Source: Xenophilus sp. Marseille-Q4582
Lineage (GTDB): Bacteria > Pseudomonadota > Gammaproteobacteria > Burkholderiales > Burkholderiaceae_C
Assembly (NCBI RefSeq): GCF_916700565.1
Contig: NZ_CAKAKO010000003.1
Coordinates: forward strand, 372,001 to 436,000
DNA: 64,000 bases
Reading direction: 5' to 3'
Position numbers and translations under genes: made by a program. Below, piece by piece: positions 8,886 to 17,194 of this stretch (the stretch's first letter is position 1; each line of letters opens with the position of its first letter). The notes beneath the pieces were generated by a model. That model worked only from the letters and a program-made list of their open reading frames with translations, did not search any database and was not told the DNA's origin.

Positions 8886-10469
8886 TCAGATGGCCGGCGA
8901 CCAACGATGCGGTAGCAGTTCTTCGATACGGCTGGCCGGATGGGTTGGCAAGCGCTCAAGCACGTCCTTGAGGTACGCGTAAGGCTCGTGCCCATTGATG
9001 CGTGCTGAGTGCAGCAGACTCATGATGGCCGCAGCCCGTTTGCCTGCACGCAGGCTACCGGCGAACAGCCAGTTCGCTCGTCCGAGGGCAATCGGCCTGA
9101 TGTGGTTCTCCACCCAGTTGTTGGAGATCGGTACGTCAGCGTCATCGACGAAACGGGTGAGCTCTCTCCAGCGCTTGAGGCTGTAGTCGATGGCCTTCAT
9201 CGTCGCCGATCCAGGCGGCACCAGTTGCCGTTGAGCCAGCAGCCAACGATGGAAGACAGCCAGTACCCGCCGTGACTTGCGCTGGCGTATCCGTCGTCGC
9301 TCATCGCTGGGCAGTTCCTCGATCTCGCGCTCGATCCTGAACAGGCTCTGGTGATAAAGCAGTGCCTTGCGGCCCACCTCGCTACCGTGGTTGGCCCACA
9401 GATCGTTGAACTTTCGCCTGGCGTGCGCCATGCACTGCGCCGAGGTCACGCCCTTGGTCGTGGTGGCGGTGTAGCCGCTGAAGCCATCGGTTACCAACGT
9501 GCCCTGCCACGCGCGGGGCGTGTCCAGCTTGAGAAACTCGCGCACGTTCTCGCCGCTGCGCGTCTCGCAGAACTCGAACACCACGGCCTTCGTCGGGTTG
9601 GCGCTGGTCGTGCAGTACGACCAGATGTAGGCCCTGTGTGTCTTGCCGTCGCTCAGGTGCTTGGGCTTGAGCATCGCCACCGGCGTCTCGTCGGCGTGCA
9701 GCACCACATGGCGGCGCAGTTCGTCGGCCAGCGCCTGCACCAGTGGCTGCAGTTGTGCGCCGCACTCGCCCACCCACTGCGCCAGGGTCGAGCGTGCGAT
9801 CAAGTGGCCGGCGCGCTCGAAGATATGTTCCTGCCGGTACAGCGGAAGGTGGTCCATGAACTTGGCCACCAGCAGGTGTGCCAGCAAACCAGCCGTCGGG
9901 ATCCCCTTGTCGATGACGTGCGGCGGGACTGGCGCCTGCACCAACTTCTGGCAGCAGCGGCATGCCCACTTGCCGCGCACATGGCGCTCCACAGTAAACA
10001 CGCCCGGTTGGTAGTCCAGCTTCTCGGCCACGTCCTGGCCGATGCGCTGCATGGGTTGGCCACAGCCGCAGCGGGTGTCGGCCGGCTCGTGCGCTACATC
10101 CCGGCGCGGCAGGTTTGGCGGCAGCGGGGCACGCTTGGGTGCCTTCTTCTCGGCCTTGTCCTTGCCCTGGCCACGCTCGTGATCGAGCTCCCGGTCGAGT
10201 TCGGCCAGATCAGTCTCCAGCGTCTCCTCCAGCAGGCTCTTCTGCTCGGGTGCCAGGGTGCTGGCAAAACGCTCGCTGGTCGCCGCGAACTTCAGCCGCT
10301 TGAGAACCGCCATCTCGTGCGTGAGCTTGTCGATCAGGGCCTGCTTGAACGCAGCTTCTTGCTCGCGCTGCGCGATCAGGGCATCCTTGGCGCGGATCTG
10401 CTCGAGCAGCGACAGCATCACCTGCCGCGTCTGCGGATCCAGGGCGTGCAGTTGCTGTGCGCTGATCAT
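8886..10469 (-). CDS. tnpC: IS66-family transposase TnpC (second copy)
   Basis: The 527 residues are the same as in the first tnpC, with the zinc-binding block, HADETPVAML core and NNWVENHIRPIALGR terminal region all present. It lies 66 bp downstream of tnpB within a complete IS66 unit. It is the catalytic component acting on the 26-bp terminal repeats. Confidence 0.93.
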   Translation of the reverse strand: MISAQQLHALDPQTRQVMLSLLEQIRAKDALIAQREQEAAFKQALIDKLTHEMAVLKRLKFAATSERFASTLAPEQKSLLEETLETDLAELDRELDHERGQGKDKAEKKAPKRAPLPPNLPRRDVAHEPADTRCGCGQPMQRIGQDVAEKLDYQPGVFTVERHVRGKWACRCCQKLVQAPVPPHVIDKGIPTAGLLAHLLVAKFMDHLPLYRQEHIFERAGHLIARSTLAQWVGECGAQLQPLVQALADELRRHVVLHADETPVAMLKPKHLSDGKTHRAYIWSYCTTSANPTKAVVFEFCETRSGENVREFLKLDTPRAWQGTLVTDGFSGYTATTTKGVTSAQCMAHARRKFNDLWANHGSEVGRKALLYHQSLFRIEREIEELPSDERRRIRQRKSRRVLAVFHRWLLAQRQLVPPGSATMKAIDYSLKRWRELTRFVDDADVPISNNWVENHIRPIALGRANWLFAGSLRAGKRAAAIMSLLHSARINGHEPYAYLKDVLERLPTHPASRIEELLPHRWSPAI

Positions 10470-10535
10470 GGGTGGCTATCGTGCCGCGCTCCAGCGTTGC
10501 ACGCATCGGTACATCCGGCAATTGCCAGTGACCGA

Positions 10536-10868
10536 TCAAATCACCCGGATGATCCCTGCATCGCCCAGCCGTTGCCACGGCAAGCCCAACACCAACGCGT
10601 CAAACTGCGTGCGAGATAGCGGTAGTGTGCTGACCACATCGTTGGCCCAGGCGAATTTGCCGATGTTCAGGCGCCGTGCTGCCAGCCACACCCCGATGCC
10701 GTCGTGCACCAGCACCTTCATGCGATTGGCTCGCCGGTTGGCGAACAGGTAGGCATGGTGTGGGTGCGCCTGACCAAAGACCTGCACCACGCGAGCCAGT
10801 GCGGCCTCGGTGCCCACGCGCATGTCCAGCGGTTGTACCGCCAGCCACCAGGCGTCCACGCGGATCAT
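10536..10868 (-). CDS. tnpB: IS66 accessory protein TnpB
   Basis: This 110-residue protein carries the family pattern: MIRVDAWWLAVQPLDMRVGT, then HHAYLFANRRANRMKVLVHD and GIGVWLAARRLN. ATG 10868 overlaps the tnpA stop by four bases (ATGA). TnpB is required with TnpA and TnpC for IS66 transposition; its molecular role is poorly defined. Confidence 0.92.
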   Translation of the reverse strand: MIRVDAWWLAVQPLDMRVGTEAALARVVQVFGQAHPHHAYLFANRRANRMKVLVHDGIGVWLAARRLNIGKFAWANDVVSTLPLSRTQFDALVLGLPWQRLGDAGIIRVI

Positions 10869-11275
10869 CGAAGCAACTCTCGCAGCCAGGCTGCACACTC
10901 GGCAGCAGCCGCTGTCGGCCAAGACACCTTGATCGCGGTGGTGCCGTGCTGCAGCTCGATACGGATCTCATCGGCAGGCGCTGACGCCAGCGGTGCGGGC
11001 ACGGCCAAGGGCAAGAAGTGCAGTGGCACGCGCGCCGCTGGCATGTCACTGCAAGCGGCGGGGATGTCTGTCTTTGACACCGGCGGCGTGCCTGTGCGCG
11101 CCTCGGCTTCAATCACCCACTTGCGAACCATGTTCGCGTTCAGGCCGTTGGCCAGCGCGACGGCCGCAATCGACACGCCAGGCTGACGGCATGCCTGCAC
11201 CACTCTTTCCCTGAACTCCGGCGCATGCCGCCGCCGTGTCCGCCTGCTTGGCAACTCGATTCCCAAAGTGTTCAT
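10865..11275 (-). CDS. tnpA: IS66 accessory protein TnpA
   Basis: The 136 residues have an N-terminal helix-turn-helix (HAPEFRERVVQACRQPGVSI then AAVALANGLNANMVRKWV) as in IS3/IS66-type OrfA proteins, followed by a less conserved acidic C-terminal half. The start lies about 80 bp inside the right IS terminus. It is the first gene of the IS66 operon. Confidence 0.9.
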   Translation of the reverse strand: MNTLGIELPSRRTRRRHAPEFRERVVQACRQPGVSIAAVALANGLNANMVRKWVIEAEARTGTPPVSKTDIPAACSDMPAARVPLHFLPLAVPAPLASAPADEIRIELQHGTTAIKVSWPTAAAAECAAWLRELLR

Positions 11276-11362
11276 GTGTCCGCAATGAAGTTACGCGGAC
11301 ACGAGCATCCTTGGTATCCCGCTCGGGCTCAAGATGACTTTGCCGGACGGATACGCTGCTCG

Positions 11363-11681
11363 CTGATCGCCGGGCGCGTGATGTAGCGGCACAGCTTTTC
11401 GAGCTTGTGGCTTTCGTGTGCTTCCGCGGCCACGCCGGCATGCAGCGAGAAGCCGCCGACCTTGCCGGCATCGCCCTCCAGCGAGCCTGCGTCACCGGGC
11501 AATGTTTGCAGCGTGACGACCTTGCGGCCAGCGTCGCGACCGGTGGCGATGCGGTAGGTCATCGAACTCATCCGCAGCCCATCCATGCCGTCGTCGCTAC
11601 CCGCGCTGTCGGACAGGAACACGGATTCGTCTTCGCCTTCGAGCCAGCCGCGGCGCGACAGGTGCCGGCACACGCGATGCG
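11363..11681 (-). pseudogene. IS91-family transposase, central piece (copy A)
   Basis: The sequence matches the central part of the intact transposase, including KLEKLCRYITRPAISEQR with the candidate catalytic tyrosine. It ends where copy A loses similarity to copy B, before the HUH motif. It would join the piece at 6416-6906 if the IS66 insertion were removed. Confidence 0.8.
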
Positions 11682-11825
11682 GAGCACAGCTGGACGACGA
11701 CGCGCGAGCTTCCATGTCGGCGCACGCGGATCATGCCAATTCGCCCTACGAAGGCACGAAGAAGAGCCTGGGTGCGAAGGTTCGTCCAGCTCATATATAT
11801 GTGGTCCCGGATCGCTCCGTACTCT
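11682..11825. other. Junction DNA between IS91 remnant and DUF4331 gene, no gene seen
   Basis: About 140 bp without a credible start or family match. It separates the truncated IS91 copy from the convergent end of the DUF4331 gene. Confidence 0.4.
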
Positions 11826-12902
11826 TCAATTCGCCCCTTTCTTGATTGGGACGACATACGGGAAGGCTGCGCGCTGGCGCGTAAAGCTATTGGCGTTGTC
11901 AGTGACCGGCCGGCCAAGGAACCGGCTCAGCTGCACATCCATGGCGTCATCGGTTGGCTTGCGCCCGTTGATACCATTAAAGTTGAAGCTGGCCGGTGTT
12001 CCCGGCTTATACGGAATGACATCAGGCAAAAGTTCGGCCGCAAGCTTGTCCGCATAGGCAACCTTGTCCCTCACGGTGCTGTCACGGTCCAGCGTGATCG
12101 CGCGCAAGACCAAGCCGGCGACGGCATATTTTTGCTTGTGATCGATATCGGGCCGGTGACCGACATGTTCGGCAACTTCCATCTGGTTGTTTGCCAAAAA
12201 CAGATGGGTCATCAAAGGATTCGCGATGCGATTTACCTGCTCCCATTTATCGACGTTGTAGAATGCACTGGAGGCGTAAACGAAGATTTCCTTGGGAAGC
12301 ATCGCATTCGGAACCTCAATCACGATTACGCTGCTGTAAAGATTCTCGAAGAGGTCTCCCCCCTTGGAAAACGCCGCCATTTCCAGCTTGCCCGTCCCAA
12401 TGCCATCAAGGAACTTGTCTAGGCCTTCCCCATTCCCGACAAAGGGATCAAGAGCCGGCCCCGTCCAGACGCGGACTCCATTGCTGAAGGTTTGGGTGGC
12501 CCCAACGGACGCTTGTCCAAATTCCACTCCTTTCACGCCGACAGGCTGATTGGCACCTTCTTTCGACAAACCAAAGAAAAGCTTTTCGCCTTTCAGGTGA
12601 ACGGTGATTGTCATCCCTTTTTCTGAACTGGCGCGATCTTCGGCGATATGAAGACTGTAGACGCCATTCTCGCCGAACTGCGCCTGTCCGTCCTTTTTTG
12701 TCTGGGGATTGATGTCCATCACAAAGGTCGTAAAACCTTTGCGCTCGGAATCGAAGACGTACAGATCCGTCAAATCGAACTGCGGATGCTCCTTGGCTAA
12801 GCGGCTTTCGAAATGATGACTTGCCTGTGCCGCTGTAGATAGAAACAATGTAGAAAACACCGCTATAGCCAGCGCGCTCAACTTGCTTTTCATGTTTTTC
12901 AT
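11826..12902 (-). CDS. DUF4331-family secreted protein
   Basis: The start at 12902 (MKNMKSKLSALAIAVFSTLF) has AGAGG upstream. A Sec signal peptide of about 26 residues ends near AAQASHH. The mature part begins ESRLAKEHPQFDLTDLYVF and later has NPLMTHLF and FNFNGINGRKPTDDAMDV, matching DUF4331 proteins as remembered. The length is about 358 residues. Its function is unknown; an envelope or extracellular location follows from the signal peptide. The coding sequence is visibly richer in A/T than its neighbours and sits between two IS91 copies, so it is likely cargo from another source. Confidence 0.8.
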   Translation of the reverse strand: MKNMKSKLSALAIAVFSTLFLSTAAQASHHFESRLAKEHPQFDLTDLYVFDSERKGFTTFVMDINPQTKKDGQAQFGENGVYSLHIAEDRASSEKGMTITVHLKGEKLFFGLSKEGANQPVGVKGVEFGQASVGATQTFSNGVRVWTGPALDPFVGNGEGLDKFLDGIGTGKLEMAAFSKGGDLFENLYSSVIVIEVPNAMLPKEIFVYASSAFYNVDKWEQVNRIANPLMTHLFLANNQMEVAEHVGHRPDIDHKQKYAVAGLVLRAITLDRDSTVRDKVAYADKLAAELLPDVIPYKPGTPASFNFNGINGRKPTDDAMDVQLSRFLGRPVTDNANSFTRQRAAFPYVVPIKKGAN

Positions 12903-13069
12903 TCGGAATATCCTCTCGTACTTATCAATAGAAAATGGTTCGCGGCCGCATAGCCTGGACCGCACCCACCCAGTTCGCAGGCCCTAGCTCGCTGGCTGCA
13001 CGACGACGGGAAGGGGCGGCTCCTTGCCGGCCTCGTGGTAGCGGATGTCCTTCAACTGAAGCTCTCCAG

Positions 13070-13167
13070 TTACGCGCGTTCGAGAAGTGCGACTGTGCCT
13101 TGACCGCCGTCGGCGCAAATGCTGACGATCGCCCGCGACCCAACTGGCATGGCCCAAAGTTCCTTCA
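13070..13167 (-). pseudogene. Unidentified gene, 3' remnant cut by IS91 copy B
   Basis: A minus-strand frame runs out of the IS91 boundary as LKELWAMPVGSRAIVSICAD followed by about a dozen residues and TAA. It has no start, and its composition looks like genuine coding sequence. The family is not recognised. The rest of 12903-13069 holds no supported gene. Confidence 0.35.
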
Positions 13168-15070
13168 GGGTATAGGAAGTTCAACCGCCCTTTTTTGCGA
13201 GTCTGGCAGGTAGGAAGCGGCCGCGCAAGCGCCGCTTTGGGCACAGATCGGGCACAGATCGGGGGTTCATGCGTGGGTTTTCGACATCGCGGGGCCACGC
13301 AGCGGCTCAGTGCGTAGCCATTTCTCACCGAATCCCGGCACAGGGCCGAGCGCAGCCCTGCGGGGTCGTGGCCGCATCGGATCGGACTCTGGCTTGGCTG
13401 CCGGCTGTGTGGCCGGCACCTCGTCACGCGGCCGGCGGCGGCGCGCGCGGTCCGGGCCGGTAGTGCGCTTGCTCCAGCGCGCCGTGCTTCTCGAAGTGGG
13501 CGAGGATGGCGCGGATGGCGGTGGGTTCCTCGATGCTGGCGACGATCCGTACCGCGCCGCCGCAGTGGGCGCAGGTGGTGATGTCGATGGAAAAGACCCG
13601 CTTGAGCCGTTGCGCCCAGCTCATCGCACGGCGCTTCTGCTCGGGGCTGCGCGGCTCGTCGTGGGCGCTTGCGTCAACCGGCGCCGCATCGCCCGCAGGC
13701 CGCTTGCCGCGCCCCGAGGGCGTCAGCTGCGCACGCAGGTTTGCATTCGGGGCGAATACGCCGTGGAAGCGGGTGAGATGCGCGCGAGGTGGCGGGACCA
13801 GTGCCGCCAGCTTGGCGATGAAGTCCACCGCATCCCATTCGACATGCGTGGTGCCATTGCGCCATGGCGTCTTGAGCTGGTAACGCACCCTGCCCTGTGG
13901 CGAGATCGATAGCCGCTGCTCGCTGATCGCCGGGCGCGTGATGTAGCGGCACAGCTTTTCGAGCTTGTGGCTCTCGTGTGCTTCCGCGGCCACGCCGGCA
14001 TGCAGCGAGAAGCCGCCGACCTTGCCGACATCGCCCTCCAGCGAGCCTGCGTCACCGGGCAATGTTTGCAGCGTGACGACCTTGCGGCCAGCGTCGCGAC
14101 CGGTGGCGATGCGGTAGGTCATCGAACTCATCCGCAGCCCATCCATGCCGTCGTCGCTACCCGCGCTGTCGGACAGGAACACGGATTCGTCTTCGCCTTC
14201 GAGCCAGCCGCGGCGCGACAGGTGCCGGCACACGCGATGCGCGATGGTGTTGGCGAGCTGCGTCAGTTGCGCAGAGGTGGGGGCGCGGCGCAGGCGCGGC
14301 TTGCGCCGCGGGGGCTCGACGTTCGCGTCGTACACGCCGTCGAGCCACAGCATGTGGAAGTGAACATTCAGGTTCAGCGCGCTGCCGAAGCGCTGGATCA
14401 GGGTCACCGCACCGCATTGCGCGCTGGCGTGGTCGACGCCGACTTGATCGGCTAACCAGCCGGCGATGACGCGCTGCACGATCACCAGCACCGGGTCGAT
14501 GGCCTCCGGCTTGCTGGCGAACAGGAAGCGCAACGGGTAGGGGAAACTCAGCACCCATTGCCGCACCGGCCGCGGGCCGAACACCTCGTCCACCAGATGC
14601 CGCGCCGACTCGGCCATGCGCCGCGCGCCGCAGCTGGGGCACAGCCCGCGCTTCTTGCAGGAATACGCCACCAGCCTCTCGGCACGACAGTGCTCGCAGA
14701 CCACGCGCAGGAAGCCGTGCTCGAGCACGCCGCAGCGCAGGTAGGTCTCGAACTCCTCGCGCACATACTCGGGCAGCGGGCGGTCTTCGGCCTCAAGACG
14801 CGCGATGAAGTCCGGGTAGTGCGCCTGCACTAGCGCGTACAGCAGCGTGCGCTCGGGAACATGGCGTGCGTAGCTCGGCGCGGCCGCCAGCGCGGTGTTT
14901 GCGGCACGGGCGACACGCGGCGCGGCGCGTCCCTCCGGTGCGGTGAGGCACAGCACGGAACGATCCTGCGCATCGACGGCTGCACAGTGTTCCGCGCGGC
15001 CTCATCGCCGCCCATCGGCATTTCTCCCGCGCATGGGTAAGACATCGGCGCGGCGCAGCGTAGCAAATCA
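13168..15070 (-). mobile_element. IS91-family element copy B (transposase intact)
   Basis: The left end GGGTATAGGAAGTTCAACCG is shared with copies A and C; the right end is placed loosely, some 115 bp upstream of the transposase start, because no other copy retains it. The 250 bp between the left end and the transposase stop hold a duplicated GGGCACAGATC and a GC-rich hairpin, features expected of the rolling-circle origin side. This is the only copy able to make a full transposase. Confidence 0.8.
13424..14956 (-). CDS. IS91-family rolling-circle transposase
   Basis: The 510-residue protein has an N-terminal zinc-binding region (VCEHCRAERLVAYSCKKRGL then CPSCGARRM, about residues 85-115), the HUH metal motif in LNLNVHFHMLWLDGVY, and a tyrosine-bearing helix KLEKLCRYITRPAIS. 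IS91-type enzymes nick one strand at the origin end and replicate to a terminus, sometimes carrying adjacent DNA. It is the intact representative of the three copies here and could act on all three shared ends. Confidence 0.9.
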   Translation of the reverse strand: MLCLTAPEGRAAPRVARAANTALAAAPSYARHVPERTLLYALVQAHYPDFIARLEAEDRPLPEYVREEFETYLRCGVLEHGFLRVVCEHCRAERLVAYSCKKRGLCPSCGARRMAESARHLVDEVFGPRPVRQWVLSFPYPLRFLFASKPEAIDPVLVIVQRVIAGWLADQVGVDHASAQCGAVTLIQRFGSALNLNVHFHMLWLDGVYDANVEPPRRKPRLRRAPTSAQLTQLANTIAHRVCRHLSRRGWLEGEDESVFLSDSAGSDDGMDGLRMSSMTYRIATGRDAGRKVVTLQTLPGDAGSLEGDVGKVGGFSLHAGVAAEAHESHKLEKLCRYITRPAISEQRLSISPQGRVRYQLKTPWRNGTTHVEWDAVDFIAKLAALVPPPRAHLTRFHGVFAPNANLRAQLTPSGRGKRPAGDAAPVDASAHDEPRSPEQKRRAMSWAQRLKRVFSIDITTCAHCGGAVRIVASIEEPTAIRAILAHFEKHGALEQAHYRPGPRAPPPAA

Positions 15071-15162
15071 CCTACCTGAGGGCACCTCTAAAAACCCCCG
15101 CTCTCGCGCCAGCAGCCCTCAGCAGAGTGCCCCGCTGACGGCATCAGGGTGATCCTCCGGGT

Positions 15163-15255
15163 ACAACAACTGCGGCGCATGACAATCGATCCTGAAGCTG
15201 GCCAGAAACCGGCGGACAACCCGCAAAACGGGGATGAGAGTTCCCGATTCGACTG
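15163..15255. repeat. 93-bp direct repeat, unit 1
   Basis: The unit begins ACAACAACTGCGGCGCATGA and ends CCCGATTCGACTG. It recurs 149 bp further on at 15312-15404 with only a few differences. No coding function is apparent, and the two units border DNA of unclear origin next to IS91 copy B. Confidence 0.8.
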
Positions 15256-15311
15256 CGGCGCAGAGGGTCAGGTCTAGAATTGTTGCACCGCGTCGCATTC
15301 AGCAACAAAGC

Positions 15312-15404
15312 ACAACAACTGCGGCGCATGACAATGAATCCTGAAGCTGGCCAGAAACCGGCGGACAACCCGCAAAACGGGGATGAGAGTTCCCGATTCG
15401 ACTG
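15312..15404. repeat. 93-bp direct repeat, unit 2
   Basis: Same orientation as unit 1. Differences seen lie around the CAATCGATCC / CAATGAATCC position. The 56 bp between units are unrelated to the repeat. Confidence 0.8.
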
Positions 15405-15985
15405 TGGCAGCAAGGCGCAGGTCCATGCAGCATTTCATCACTGAGAGACTTTTTCGCCGCCTTCAGGCTGTTGAGGAAGCGTCTGTAGATGCAGCCGCTG
15501 CGCGAGCGATTGCAGGCGGCGCAGCAGTGATTCATGGTTGCCGAATCTGCTGCGGCCAGGCCTCCCGCTGACGCAGTGCTGGACCTGCCACGCGCAACCC
15601 GAATCGAGGTCTTGTCCGGCACGCTAAAAGAGCAGGTCAAAGATAGCCATGGCCCGCTCCCAGTGCATGCTCTGCGGGTTTTTGACCTTAGGATCGATGC
15701 CGACGGCCAAATGATCTGACATCTGCGCAACTCCCAGCTATTGTTGAGGGGCTGGGGTGGTACCGCACCACGTTGGCTTGCCTACATCGGCGGTCCTCAA
15801 AGGCCGCTAGATCCTTTATCGACGTTAAGGTGCGGGATGGGGATCGCTCGGCTCGTCTGTCGGCTGCTATCCGCAGATATCATGTTGACGGTCCCTCCAC
15901 CCTGGCTCCTACATACCGCGTAGGAGCCGGGAGGAACATACAAGCCATGCTCGGCTGCTCTTCGCCCAGATGCTTGGGATGTTGT
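15405..15985. other. 580-bp segment without a recognised gene
   Basis: Short frames on both strands reach about 60 residues but none has a convincing ribosome binding site, start or family match. A minus-strand frame beginning MSDHLAVGIDPKVKNPQSMH stops after 32 codons and could be a broken gene. The segment precedes the 3' end of the DM13 gene. Confidence 0.4.
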
Positions 15986-16465
15986 TCAACCCGGCGTGCG
16001 GTACTGCCCGGCGGAAATGAACTGCTCGAACCGTTCGCACCACACCACTACGGTGGTGTAATCGTCCACGTTGACGCTTTCAGGCACGTCCACCAGGAAA
16101 CGGTTGAAGGTCTTCACCTCGCCGATGCGCTGGGCCTGTGCCTTGATCTTCAGGAAATCGGCCTTGTTGTCGACGAAGTCACGGACCAGGTACACCTTGT
16201 AATCCGGACCCGGACCCATCTTGCCGTCGAACGCGACCTGGCGCGGGCTGACGCTGACGTTGCCTTCCGCCCAATGCACCGCATCACTGCCCTTGAGGTC
16301 GCGGCGAAAGGTGGTGCGGTAGGGGGCGTCTTTCATGGCCGCCTGCACCTGCGCAACCGGCGGGTCATCGGGGGCGATCAGGATCGGCAGGAGATAGACG
16401 CCCAGGCCGAAGCCCAGGCCGAGGGTGAGCAGGTGGGTGGCGAGCAGGATGAGGATGCGGCGCAT
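15986..16465 (-). CDS. DM13 domain membrane-anchored protein
   Basis: The start at 16465 is set by AAGGAGG seven bases upstream. Residues 1-27 (MRRILILLATHLLTLGLGFG...) form a membrane anchor or uncleaved signal; the rest resembles the DM13 domain, with FRRDLKGSDAVHWAEGNVSV, GPGPDYKVYLV and a terminal VVVWCERFEQFISAGQY. The size is 159 residues. DM13 domains are proposed electron-transfer or redox modules of the periplasm; no partner is visible. It is probably of Xanthomonadaceae origin, supported by the SMAG palindromes just upstream. Confidence 0.8.
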   Translation of the reverse strand: MRRILILLATHLLTLGLGFGLGVYLLPILIAPDDPPVAQVQAAMKDAPYRTTFRRDLKGSDAVHWAEGNVSVSPRQVAFDGKMGPGPDYKVYLVRDFVDNKADFLKIKAQAQRIGEVKTFNRFLVDVPESVNVDDYTTVVVWCERFEQFISAGQYRTPG

Positions 16466-16699
16466 GGGGCCTCCTTGTGGTTGCGATCGATCGCGCGGCG
16501 AAGTGCCGGGCCTGACCACCCTGGGAGGTCAGGGCCGACATTATATAGGCACAGGGCCGATTGCGAAAAGGGCACAGTCGGGTGGCTGCGATGCTGAAAG
16601 CCCTCTGGCGAGGGCGGATCGCGGTCGCGGCTGGAAGCTGAATGACGTATCAGGCGCTGCGCTGACGACGACCGCCACGTCAATGACGACATGCGTGCG

Positions 16700-16775
16700 G
16701 TAGTGCCGGCCGCTGGCCGGCAGCTGCGTGGCCTGCCTGAAAATCCGGAGGTTGCCGGCCAGTGGCCGGCACTAC
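16700..16775. repeat. SMAG-type (GTAG) REP palindrome pair
   Basis: GTAGTGCCGGCCGCTGGCC at 16700 folds into a hairpin and is mirrored by GGCCAGTGGCCGGCACTAC ending at 16775, giving head-to-head REP units with GTAG at both outer edges. Such elements are described from Stenotrophomonas maltophilia and point to that group as donor. The remaining DNA of the 16466-16817 gap holds no gene. Confidence 0.8.
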
Positions 16776-16817
16776 CCTGCTGAAAAGAGGTTCCGGCCAG
16801 CGGCCAGCGTGACCGGG

Positions 16818-17194
16818 TCAGAAAATGACGTGGCTCTGTCCGTTGGCTGCGCCCTGAGGGCCGAAGCGACGCTCGTGGATCTGCCCGTGCCCTTCGGCAT
16901 CGATCAGCAGCACCGTGCTGGCGCGGGTGCCATAGTCGTCGCCGCGGATGAAGGCCGGGCTCAGCCAGCGCTCGCGTTCCAATCCGATGCCGGTGTCGGG
17001 CAGGTCGCTGTCGGCGGGGCGATGTTCGTCCGCCAGGGCGGCCCAGAGCGGGGTCAGGTCCTCATCGCCGGCCTCGAACCAGGCTTCAAGCGCGGCCATC
17101 AGTCGTCGGGTCTTCGGCCAAGGTGCGTCCAGCGCGCCGTTGGACATGCCATGCACGCCCGGGCCCAGGCGCTGGCGCTCGGCAGGGTGGTTGC
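16818..17194 (-). pseudogene. NRDE-family protein, C-terminal remnant cut by IS91 copy C
   Basis: About 125 codons remain. GVHGMSNGALDAPWPKTRRL, then ADEHRPADSDLPDTGIG and FIRGDDYGTRASTVLLID are typical of the NRDE/TANGO2 family C-terminus as remembered. The N-terminal NRDE motif is missing because the frame enters from the IS91 end at 17195. No function can remain. Confidence 0.75.

Larger units (their letters stand above)
8833..11354 (-). mobile_element. IS66-family insertion sequence, complete (2,522 bp)
   Basis: The ends are perfect 26-bp inverted repeats starting GTATCCGTCCGGCAAAGTCA. Three genes run right to left: tnpA, tnpB (sharing ATGA) and tnpC. The 8-bp duplication GCTGCTCG flanks the right end of this copy and the left end of the truncated copy at 6915, so the pair now behaves as one insertion in IS91 copy A. 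Confidence 0.92.
6162..11681 (-). mobile_element. IS91-family element copy A, truncated and split by IS66
   Basis: The left end GGGTATAGG matches the left ends at 13168 and 17195. The element is interrupted at GCTGCTCG (6907-6914 and 11355-11362) by a 4.4-kb IS66 insertion, resumes at 11363, and stops abruptly at 11681, where similarity to copy B ends. Its transposase is therefore in two pieces (6416-6914 and 11363-11681) and lacks the N-terminal zinc-binding and HUH region. It is dead by itself but is a target for homologous recombination with copies B and C. Confidence 0.85.

Noticed and set aside
7433..10619. Two 422-codon plus-strand frames within the IS66 units.
   Set aside because: They are duplicated because the IS is duplicated, and lie antisense to TnpC.
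15163..15404. CRISPR-like repeats.
   Set aside because: Only two 93-bp units, much longer than CRISPR repeats, with no array or cas genes.
15299..15730. A 143-codon minus-strand frame spanning repeat unit 2.
   Set aside because: It has a poor start context, reads through the direct repeat and shows no domain.
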